DNA of 64,000 nucleotides from Crotophaga sulcirostris (taxonomy: Eukaryota > Chordata > Aves > Cuculiformes > Crotophagidae): contig VYZB01000725.1 in assembly GCA_013397455.1 (NCBI GenBank), positions 149,546 through 213,545 of the forward strand, given 5' to 3'. A program made the position numbers and the translations under genes. This document shows, one piece after another, positions 12,501-23,316 of the stretch. Under the pieces are notes generated by a model. That model was not told where the DNA came from and made no database searches. It was given only the letters and a program-made list of their open reading frames with translations. How positions within the stretch are numbered: the first letter of the stretch is position 1; each line of letters opens with the position of its first letter.

Positions 12501-15500
12501 TCCTCACCTGAACACACACCTTCCACCTAGCAACAATATTCCTCCGACTCGAGACTATAGAGCAAAGGCAGTCTGATGTGGGCACCTGTTTGTCACCTCT
12601 CTTGGATCTGTTGCCTCTGACTGCAGTTCTAACTTTTTCTTTGTAAAACTTAGCAGAAAATATTTCAATATATTTAGCACTTCAGCCAATGAAGGGTTCC
12701 TAATTTTTGTTTTTGCCTCATTAAAGACAACTCTTTTGTCACAAACCAGTCAAAGCAGGACCAGATTGTGCCTGTGCTGAAGGTCAACTGAGAAATATTA
12801 GTTGTTCTTTCTCTTATGGCATGCTCCTCTGCTTTTGAACATACTCTGATGGAAATGATTCGTGAATTTCTTCTGCACATGGGAAAACCTCTTTCCTTTT
12901 CTCTTTCCTAACAAAACATTTTTCTTAAAAAAGATGTTCTTCCTACTCAAAGAAAGATGGGATATAAAAGTACAGAATATGACTTATTCCTAGTGGGTGT
13001 GAAAAGATGGCTTTTATTAGGATACACATCATCACTCATATGAAACAATTTTCCCCTCTTGGCAATAGAGCTGTTTGCTCAATTTCCATTAATGATTCTC
13101 ACCAAGTTTTTAACCTCTTTTTACTTGACTACTGATCTCTTGAGGCATGCTGAGGGTTCCTTATATTTGGAGAACAACTCTATACTTCGCCATTTCCATT
13201 TTATTTAGTAAGCCAGACAACTGCAAACCTGAGTGAAAGCTCAACTGATTAGGTTTCTACTCTGAACTATTTCAGAGAACATCACTCTACCATTTGTAAA
13301 TCAGAGGAAGTCAGTGACTTCTCTAGCCATCAATTCTCCTGTTTTCCTTTTGAACTCCCACTACACAGAGAAGTCCTGTACATTGCTCCCGTAAGTTTAA
13401 TTATGAGGCAAATACCCGAGGTATATTTGAATTTCAGTTTCAGGTCAGTACAACAGTGGGAAAAAAAAATGAATACCTAAAACACGATGCCAGGAAAGAA
13501 CAACTTTTCTTAGTGCAAAAACATGACATTCTAAAGCTGCTTGTGATTCAATGACAGCTATCAGACCAACTGCAGTGGTGTCTGGGAGCTAAGATGCTGA
13601 TATATCATCTCTTTGGGCATTATAATATGGAAAAATTGGAGGGCAACACTAAAAAATAATCCAACTAGTATGGAATATGAACATCAAGTAGGGAGATATC
13701 CCCTGGCACCAGGAGGTTTAGAGGTCATTTCCTTGAAATATATCAACTGGAAATATCGAAGTGATATTACAGGAGAAAAATTTGTAATATTTAAAATCAC
13801 TGACAAAAATATTGAGGTTTTTCAAGTACCAAGAATAAACTAAAGCATCCTCTAAATACTTGTGTGACTGCAAAATCAAATACAAGAACCAAGGGTTCAT
13901 TCAGCACTTCCATGAAGAACAGCCTCAACACACGAGTGTCTGTGAGACTCCCATTTACCTATGGTGTGACAACAGCACCTGACCTGAAACCAGATCCTTG
14001 AACGAAGGGTTGGTTGTTTTTTTCCTCTGAATTGTAAACGCTGCAATCAACAGAACTGTGATACAGTGACAGGAACAAACTTATGATAATTTAGTCTAAT
14101 CTGCAAGAGAATGTATTTTATAACCTTTTTATATTAAAAGAAGTTCTTTGCTTTTATTTGAGTCTTACCTTCATCTCTTATTCTTACATTTTTCTCATGT
14201 TTAGTATGGCTGTGCCAGGGACCAAGTCAAGATGACTGTCACCACATGAATGAATATTAGAAGACAGCCAAAGAATGGAGATCCAGATATACAAGATAAT
14301 TAGTGCTGCAGCTTTTTAAAAGCTTTTGAGCTTTATATAGCTAAAGAGAATATCCTGTATAATGTTGCATAGAATGCAGTAAACATGGAAGGGACAGCAA
14401 TTCAAACGCTTCACAGCAGAGAGTCTTCAGCTGAGATAGAAAAACCATCACATACGGCCACATGATTCCCTAATTGTGCATTACAGGTTTTCTTACACTT
14501 TCCTTCACAGCAGCCAACACAGGGCATTGTCATTTAAAAGACACACCAAACAGAGCAGAGATCTGATTCTATTGTGTATTTTTCATCTGGATGGAGACAG
14601 CCTAAATTTGGGGGATGTCCACCATTAAAAGCAGCAGTTGTTTTAAACATGTAAGTAAAACAAATCCAGTTCAAAGCACTGTGCATTACTGCCTGTATTT
14701 CATGCTGAATCATCATAATGCCTTTCTAAAAAGAAGTAAAAGGAGGATTTTATGTTCCAATGTACCTTCAGGTCATTTCGTTCCTTTTTTTCAAGCCCTT
14801 ATATTGCAGCAGGAGCACAGAATGACGAAGTCATACTGCTGACCTGCCCTTTAATGGGACCTTAACTTTTACACTCCTCTGCATTCAGCCAAGCTGGAGA
14901 GATGAATAGCTAGTGTAATTTCTGTCATCTTTAACTCTGAAAGCCAGAGTTTATCTTGGTTCCACTTCATATTTTTCCTAACCTTCCCTTGTTCTGTACT
15001 CCCATCTTTCATCTCCCCTCCATTTCCATTTTCATCAATCTTTTTTCTTCTACATTACCTATCCTTTTGTAAAGTCATCCCCTGCTCACACAGTAATTCG
15101 TACCTTACTTAGAATCCCTCCCTTGATATAGTCAGGTTGTTATTTTTTTTAAATTAGTATCCTAATAGTCCTTTTTCCAGCTTGTTTATTTAAAAGGACA
15201 CTCTGAAAATTACTCTTCCTGCAGAGCTACCCACAATCTGCACCAGACGGCAGTGTCAAACATAGCTATTGTTAGGTCAGCTTCAGCAGGAGCTGTTTGT
15301 TGAGACAACAGTTGTTAACTACCTTGCAAAGGGTGGTTGGGAAAGCTTGCTACCTTCTCTCTTTCTGCCTGTGTTCCTCAACACTCAAACAGCTCTTTTC
15401 CACTTACCATAATTGATTCCTCTGCCCTGCACCCATGCAGATGATATTTATCCCCTGCTAATTGTTTCCATGTATTTCCTGTATTCTTGGGTAAGTTGGG

Positions 15501-18500
15501 TAGGCAGAGGGAGACATTTCTGTGTCACACTGCTGTGTTGACTACATCCACTGATAAAAGTGAGAAGTCAGGTCAATACTGAGATTCAGTAAATAAAGTA
15601 TCCATTCAGGAAAAAAACGGAAAGGAAGACAGTCTTTGAACAGCTACTGTGATACTCCAGTCTCAAATCTGTGTTCAGCTATGCTGTGTAGAAGGAACCA
15701 GCTCTGAATCTCATGACTGAGCAGATCCAGTATCACTATTACCTGACAATTTACTTCAGAAGATGACAAAGAAAGATTATTAAATCCTCATCACTTATCA
15801 AGCAAGTGAAACTGAGTGCACACCACGGACAAGACAGACAAACGCTAAGGAATAGAAGACATGAGATTTGCCTGATGTGAAGAAAAATGATACAAATGAA
15901 GACACTCCACATTATGCATTGTAGTACGCCATAATAATCAAGAATATTATCAATGCTGTCTTCAAGATTCAAAAAACATAGTAACACAAAGATACTTGCA
16001 GCCAAATTACAGCAAAACCAAATTATAAAACCCCTAAAATATAATTAATCTCAAACAGTTATATTTATTCGCTGTTAGTTTTGAGCATAATAATGTGAAC
16101 AAACAACATTCCTTTGAGTGTTGCTTTTACCCGTAGTAGTATAATCCTAACAAACCAGCCGTTGCTGCAATAGCTCACTGCCTTCACCCACACCCCGCAC
16201 TTCTGTGCAGCTACCAAAGGACCTTTGGGAACCTGGCAATACCAACAACTGTGGCACCAAGACCTCAGCCGCCTCGCACACGCCTGCATCTCAGTCTGTG
16301 ACACAGCTGGGAACAACATCAACACACATGCCCTAAGCACAGAACAATACTACTCAGAGATCACTGGAACTCTGCAAAGCTTAAGGAAGTGCCTCCGTAT
16401 CCCATCAATCCAACTTCCCCCTCCTCTGTGTTGAGAAAATCTCTAGAGGCACGTTCCCCAAATCTCCCGACAGGGTTGCGCACACGTATTTGTACGCATC
16501 CATTTGCAACCATCCTGGCACAACACATCCTTCCGCACTCCATCAAACAAGCCATTGCTATTCAAGTGGGACATTATATAAAAATGACTGGAAAAGCACA
16601 ACGCAGAAGAGTTATTACAAAACACAAACCCCTTCACTCTGACCCTTAGACAACAGGTAATTTTAAACAAGGCTTCATCTAATTATATACAGGAAAACAT
16701 GTCCACACATGAACAACAACAAAACAGAGCACATGGGTGGGAGGCGTTATATAAAGATGATGTAACTTGACCCCACAAGTACACAACCTGTGTGTAACAC
16801 GGAGCACAATAACAGCTCTCAAGGAGAAGTGGTTTCATACAGATTTTCAATCAGCTTTCATAACTGTTTGGGTTTGGTTTATTTTAATCACCAAGCTTCA
16901 TAAATTAAAATTAATTAAAAACATAAAAATGAATAATAGGAGACTTCAGGTTTTTAAAGCTAACCAACTTTTCAGCTGGGCAGAAAATCAAAACATACAC
17001 TTGGCATTTTCACAAGCTATCAAGGAAATAACATGGGTCTATTCTTCATTTTGTCTCCTGCTCCTGAGCTATTTCTTTTAATGCAAAGCTCCTTCAGAAA
17101 AACACAAGAAAATAATCACTTATCTCTTTCGGCAGAGCTGCAGATAAGATGACAACTCGTAAGAAACTAAAGCTAATTCAGTTCAGTTACAGCAACAGAA
17201 ATTCACGCTTCATGAAGTACCAGGTGTCAATGTAGTAACTCAAAGGACCTCCACAGTACCTAATGACAACTAAGTAACAGCGATACAGTTTCTAACACAT
17301 GCTAGGTATTTGAGAAGAAGATAGATGTCTAAACATCTTCAACAACATTGTCCTCTGTGGGACTACTATGCCAGTTTTTGTTGCGTGAACCACAGTTTTC
17401 ACTCTAAAAATCCTATAATCCTTGACAGATGCCAGCCACATGGCACAGTATCTTTCATATTCTAGCTAAATACTCCCAAGGACAAAATTCACCTCAACAC
17501 AGAAGGGCTCTCAAACCACAATTAAAAATATCCCTACATCAAAGAAGGCTGAAAGAGTCTGGAAAGTCTTGTGAAGCTGCTTTACACTTCAGGGGCACAA
17601 ATAAATTTCATCCTCCAAAATATAGTAATACATTATGTTTCCATGAACAAAGTTCAAGGGTTTTGTGTTGATGCTTCGTGTTAATCAGCCTCTCTGTTTT
17701 AGAGTAAGTTCAATAAAATAGCAATACTGACAGTAAAATGGGGAGTCTTGGATACAAGGGAATAAGCTATACAGTATTTTCTCATCTTACTAATACTTCT
17801 TATCTTACATTTTCTCATTTGTATAGCTGAAAGTTGAGGATAATGATAATTTTCACTGAAAAGGCAAGAAGTTTATCTCCTATAACAATATATTTAAGAT
17901 GAAATATGTATTATTTCAGAAAACTGGGCTTTGTCACTTCTGGTGCTGTGCAGGAAGGTATTTGGCCAGCTAATCATTATGCAAAGCATCATGTTCATGA
18001 AAACATCATATAATTTTGTACTGAAAGAGTCTATGTCATCGGTAAGAAGATAAACATGACGAAGAAACGGTCATATCCACAGTTACAATCGCTGAAGAAG
18101 TAGAGGTCATGTGAGGAGCATCTCAAGATATCACTGAAAAAATTTTGTTCTTAAGTAAATTTCAGAACATCAAAGCAAAAAAATATGGCTTTTATTATCC
18201 TTCCAATAGCTTTACCTGAAATTACACTAGAAATGCAAAAAGTATTTTGCCTACTTCCAAATCAGAACAAGAAAGCAGGTCTTTTCTATTTTTTCTATCT
18301 GATTTTTCACACTGCAAATCAGATACATAAAGACAATGGCAGGGTAGGACACAGTAGCTCAGAGTTCCTATATTGTCCGAAGGGACTGGGGCAAAGGACT
18401 TCTTCCAAAGCTGACTAATAGCCACAGATGATTTCTAATGATGCTGACATAAAAGGAATAGATATCATAAAAGAGAACAAACATCACACACATAAAGAGA

Positions 18501-18564
18501 AAGAAAACAGAAACTTTTGCCATTTCTCCAACACCTGAGAAAATGAAGCATAGGAAAAAAATTC
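9506..18564. other. Unique non-coding DNA
   Basis: No gene or interspersed repeat is recognised in these 9 kb. Scattered splice-like pairs exist: a 41-nt minus-strand segment at 14169-14209 between tggcacag and GTAAGACTC, and a 50-nt plus-strand segment ending before GGGTAAGTTG near 15491. They are of the kind expected by chance. A small cluster of CpGs near 16440-16500 stands out slightly from the CpG-poor background. Confidence 0.55.
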
Positions 18565-18597
18565 CACAAGCCTGATAAGTATTTTTTCAGGCTTGTG
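18565..18597. repeat. Perfect 11-bp inverted repeat (hairpin)
   Basis: The left arm CACAAGCCTGA (18565-18575) is exactly complementary to the right arm TCAGGCTTGTG (18587-18597), with an 11-nt T-rich loop. Pairing does not extend beyond the 11 bp, so it is too short for a canonical pre-miRNA. Its function is unknown and it may be chance. Confidence 0.85.
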
Positions 18598-18661
18598 CAG
18601 TTACTTTAAACAGAATGTTTGTCACAACAGTTCACACCATGTATTTGCCAAGCCCAGTTTC

Positions 18662-18674
18662 CCAGCAGAGGGCA
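18662..18674 (+). promoter_or_regulatory. CTCF-like binding motif
   Basis: CCAGCAGAGGGCA matches the core of the vertebrate CTCF motif (CCASYAGRKGGCR) at every core position. It sits at the left side of a GC-richer island (about 18640-18870). A single match to a 13-bp degenerate motif is suggestive only. Confidence 0.35.
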
Positions 18675-20509
18675 AAACACTACTTCTGTATCTGCTGAGA
18701 AAGTCGCTTCAAGGGACATCATCGAGGGGATGAGCAGCGGCTGGTCCTGAAAGGAACAGCTCCCAAAGAGGAGAGAGGCCACTGGGATACGGCCAGCCAC
18801 CGATGGGGACAAAGATGCAGAAGACAAAGCTGAAAAACTAGCTAGCTTCCTCCTGGAGATGACACCATAAGGCATCCACTCCCCATCACATCCATACCTA
18901 GTCTACCCCAGTCTGTGAAAATAAATACTACACCCTTGTGCTTCTCCATCATTTACACGGTATCGACAGTTTCTCAGAAGATGATATTATGCAGTAATTT
19001 AGTTAGTGATTTTACTTTGTAGAAGAAAAAAAAAATCTTTACAGCTCCAGAGAGTAAACAGCATTGGTAATTAAATTATATTGCAAACAGGAAATCCAAA
19101 AAAAAAAGAGAAATATTTGTATATAACAAACACCACATTCAATATTAACAATTCTAAAACAGATGAGCACATGGAATACACTGTAAATAATTCAGGAACC
19201 AGTGCCCTCATTAATGATTTGATACTGTCAGAATGTTGCTTATTCCATTTTCCCCCCCATCTTCCACTCCCCGAAGTGGTTTTATATTTACATAAGGCAA
19301 AATACGTATTTTGTACTTGCCTTATGATAAAGCATTGCCTGAAGGTCTTAAATACTACTGTGAAAATAGCCATTGCAATCCCCGCATTTACTAATATCAG
19401 GACAACAGGATATATTTACAACACCTTATCAGGGATGCAACTCACTAGACAACATGAATAGAGATTGCTCTATCCAATTAGAGAGTATCAAAGATAATGG
19501 AGTTAGATTTGCAGAAAATTTTCAAAGATGTTGTATCTTTGAACAAAACTTATTAGGGCTCCATCAGCCGTTTGAACAGTTTTAATGAAGTTGAAGCTCA
19601 GCTAAATATGGAGTTATTTTACTTCATGATTAACTTTGAAGAATTTTATTTTTGAAGCCTTAACATCCTGTAATTAAAAAGAATCCTTAACACATTGCAG
19701 TAACTCAGTATTCAGTAATTTATGTTACAAGTTTTACTTCCAGAAACGGTCTTGATATATAGTCAAATGCTGTTAACCAATGGGTGCACTTTCATTTATT
19801 GCTACTGGGTTCTTTAATATTTTACATCTTTCAAAGGAACCATAGTCTCAGCTTCTCATTCAACACTACAGCGATACATTTGAGAAATGCCCTTCTTTTG
19901 GCAGCCAGCTCATCTGCCTGCAGTGTTTGCTGCATGTTAACATTTACCTACAGCAGTGCAAGTCAATTCAAATGTCAAGGTGCAGGTCCAGCCCAACCAA
20001 GTTATTTCCATGAAAAGATGAAACATTTGTAATTGCTGATACTTACAGCTATCTGAAACTACATTTTAACATCATGCTAATTCCACACTCTCGCTCGTTT
20101 AATTTGTGCCTCTCTAAAATTGCTCAAAACACATACTTATGCTGGCAGCTAGCAACCCATTGCTTCTTTAACTGTGAGTTGTTTGTTGTTTTTTTTTTAA
20201 TTCTCCAGGATACTAAAGGAAAATATTAAAGCCACTGCTATTCTACCAACATTCTCCAAGAACAAAAATAAGAAAATCACAAAGGTCACTCCAACAAATG
20301 ATATGAAATAATCAATTTCAAATACAGAGAACAACAAATAACTTGGCTAGGTTTCACAAACCTTGTTTAAAATCAAACTGTTTGGAAGGATTTAGTAGTT
20401 CAAAACTAAAATGACCTCTTAACAGAGCATGCTGTTAGCACACAACCTTTCATCATAGCATGAAAAGACATAGTACTATAACGTATATGGTATTTTAAAA
20501 AAGGAATAC
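18675..20509. other. Unique non-coding DNA
   Basis: Nothing gene-like is recognised after the GC-richer 18640-18870 stretch. The remainder is AT-rich, with A runs near 19025 and 19100 and a C run near 19252. Confidence 0.55.
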
Positions 20510-20567
20510 CTTGCCCCGCACTTCTAAGCCAGTCTTCTTGACAATTTGATTTTCCTCAGTTTCAGTG
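20510..20567 (-). CDS. Candidate internal exon, unknown gene
   Basis: A 58-nt minus-strand segment lies between an AG (20569-20568, preceded by ttccttgttctttataatataatgtctag, a moderate acceptor) and a GT donor (20509-20508, GGGCAAG then GTATTCC, moderate). Only one frame is open: it enters with one base and leaves at phase 0. It encodes TETEENQIVKKTGLEVRGK, a hydrophilic, charged, protein-like sequence, with a CpG-containing CGG codon in a CpG-poor neighbourhood. I do not recognise the protein. The donor lacks the ideal GTAAGT and the pyrimidine tract is weak, so the call rests mainly on the look of the peptide. Confidence 0.33.
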
Positions 20568-21568
20568 CTAGACATTATATTATAAAGAACAAGGAATGGA
20601 GATCACCCATAATAACAGAAATAATGAGCACTATGTAAGTAATTACCTACAAGCAAGAAAGTAAGAATTCTCATCCTTAACACCACAAATTATTTGCAAC
20701 ATATGATTCTGAAGGTTATACAGGCACTGTATGTGGTCCTCTCAACATTTATTTCTTTTAGAGCAAAACTTAGACTTTTCAATTGGGATGAGGCTACATT
20801 GCATGCAAACCATAAAGACACAGTAAAGGAAGCGGAAAGTCACTTCCTGAACCTATTAACAGAGAGCAAAGATTTCCTGAAAGCACCAATTGAAGATTTT
20901 GTGATGTCCAGTAGCAACATGTGCAAAGATGCCTATCAGCCTGGAACCATTCTTGATAAAAATGATTGCCTCCATATTTTTGGAATTTAAGTGATGCACA
21001 AACCCACTGCCATCAACTGAAGAGTTAATTTTGAAAAACATCTGTATTTTATTCTGTTTTGCAGAAAGCCTCCTTTCAGTAGCATTCATTTGCTTTAATC
21101 CATATCCAAAAGTCACTCAGTTTACTCTTAAAACATCACAGTAGCAGCTTAATGAAAAACCAGTGGACCCTTTTTTTGTAACTCTGGAGTATCTGTATGC
21201 CTTTTCTTTCCCAACGGGAAACAAAGAAAAAAAATATCTTTGTGTCGGGCTTGGGCCAGTTTTGTGGTGGCAGCCACACTGGAAGCCGAGTGGCACACAT
21301 CCATCTTACATCTCCCATCACTCTGGCTTAACATCACATCACAGAGCTTTGGGGGATCCAGCCTTCTTGGAGAACACTGGATGTTGTCCTCCATGACTTG
21401 TTCCTTGCCAGGCGGACACCTGCAGGAACCTGACCAAAGAGAAAGCACCACAGCTCTGTCTCCCCTGCAGCTCTATGACAGAACAGGAAATAAAGCCAGA
21501 GAAAAAGCTACTGGAAATAAACAAACCCTAAGTAAGGAAGAACAAAAACATTTCAGAGATGTTTGTTA

Positions 21569-21598
21569 TCTCCCTCTCGCTCTCTCTCTCTCACACAC
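21569..21598. repeat. (CT)n(CA)n microsatellite
   Basis: A pyrimidine dinucleotide run, CT repeats with one CG interruption, changes into CACACA. It is followed within 25 bp by the (ATT)n tract at 21621-21634. Confidence 0.85.
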
Positions 21599-21620
21599 TT
21601 CCTCCCCCAACATCCCTCAC

Positions 21621-21634
21621 TATTATTATTATTG
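21621..21634. repeat. (TAT)n microsatellite
   Basis: A short trinucleotide run, TATTATTATTATTG. Confidence 0.8.
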
Positions 21635-23285
21635 TTTTCAGCTCTCCTAACCTGTAGGGAGGTATTTTGGGGAAAATGAGACAAGCCTACATAAAATGCA
21701 AGCTTCTGATGTAGACAAGAAATCTTCTTTTTTCCCCCCAGAATATTTGGCTTGACACTTCAAAGGCTTATTTCTCACATTCACAGCGATTCTTCTATAA
21801 ATACATCCATCTATATGCACATAGTGACTGCAACAAATCCATGGTCACAAAGGACTTTACAGTCATTACATGCACTCCAGACCACAACCCTATAGACCTC
21901 ACAGCAAACTGTGGGGAAGGAACTGCAGACCTTCCACAAACACCCCAGCTTGTGTTAATGGGCTAAAGAAAAATATTAGATGTAGTCTTCCTAGATACAG
22001 CTCCATGTACCAATCGTTGTCAGACAGTGGGGGTAGATCTACTCCTTTCCCTAGAGGACAGGTCTCTTGGTTCATATCACAGTTTACATGGGCACAAGGT
22101 GCAGAGAAACTCCTCTTTTTGTCTGCTCAATCAGGCATTTATGTAAGGGGCTAGAGGAGAGTTTACAGCACGTAACATTGTGGCTTCTTTTGGAATAGGG
22201 GAATTATTTCTGAAAAGCAAAGATGCATTTGTCCCATTTTCCACTCTATCCCAGATAGCTCTGTGGATCTCTTATTTTTGCAGGGGTTATACTTTACTGG
22301 TGTCTGGTACCAGCCCACACCCAAACCATACTATTAAGTCTTCCAAAATGAATAATAGATGAAAGGAGGTGCTGCTGAAAACAGTGACAAGCAACTCATC
22401 AAGAAAAGCTGTTTTTCCGTGGTAAGAAACCTACTGCTCAAAAACACTAAGCCATACCTACCATCACACAGAGGATATTCTATTTACAGTACACCTATCT
22501 GGTTTTAATCGCATCAGAGGAGTGTAAATTCTAGAAGTGAGTCCTTTTATCTTTAAAGCCAAGAGATGTATCAAAACTTAAAAACACAATATCAAAATAT
22601 TTTCATCACATTTTGAGCTTCATCACAAAGATGTATTTATAGCATCAATGAGGGGGAGTTGTGCAGACTGTCTGAACCAACTTTTATAGAAGTGCCATAC
22701 CTATGCAGTATTATTGTATGAACTACATTCTCCATTATCTGAAAAAAATGCTCTGTGAGGTCTCCTTTTAGAAAGGCACCACTTAGGAATTTAGTTCTCA
22801 TTCTAGGTTTTGAAAAACAAGTATTTGTAAAAGGATGGGATATTTCACAAAATACAGTATGATGTGTTCCCATTATTCTTTTTATTATAGCCCAATGAGC
22901 TTTTAAGATACAAGAAATAACAAAAAAAGGGCATTGTGCAACCTCCACTTAAAAACCTCAATGCAACAGCTACCTGCATATTCCCGATAAATACACCCCT
23001 TAAGTGAGGAGATATATTTAATATGGAATGTAGTTCATATTCAAAGATATTCAAAAGGCCATATTTTCATATACTGATATGGTTTTCTTATTAATATATA
23101 CTTTAACGATAAAGGTTCCACCCTGTATCTAACAGTGCCCTGGCCACATTATCCAGCCCATTTGAGTACTCTGCAAATGCAAAACCCGGGTACTTTGCAA
23201 ACCCTCATGCATTCCTCCTTACTTTACTGTCGAATGCTGCTTCGCAGATGAGAACTAAAACAATCTCACGGATCACACCAATGTA

Positions 23286-23316
23286 TTTGCTTTCCCAAAG
23301 CCTATGGGAAAGCAAA
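23286..23316. repeat. Perfect 12-bp inverted repeat (hairpin)
   Basis: TTTGCTTTCCCA (23286-23297) is exactly complementary to TGGGAAAGCAAA (23305-23316), with a 7-nt loop. There is no extension of pairing beyond the arms and no following T run, so it is neither a terminator nor a classical pre-miRNA. Confidence 0.88.

Larger units (their letters stand above)
20568..23285. other. Unique non-coding DNA
   Basis: No gene is recognised. It contains a CT/CA microsatellite (21569-21598) and an ATT microsatellite (21621-21634). The frame 21240-21650 on plus is open on a GC-richer stretch but runs straight into the microsatellite and has no recognisable domain. Confidence 0.55.

Noticed and set aside
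14169..14209. 41-nt minus-strand splice-flanked segment
   Set aside because: Sites are acceptable, but the short lysine-rich peptide and length carry almost no coding information.
15444..15493. 50-nt plus-strand segment with strong acceptor and GTAAGT donor
   Set aside because: Its peptide is hydrophobic and unremarkable. It shows that well-flanked pseudo-exons occur on both strands here, so splice-like pairs alone were not treated as evidence.
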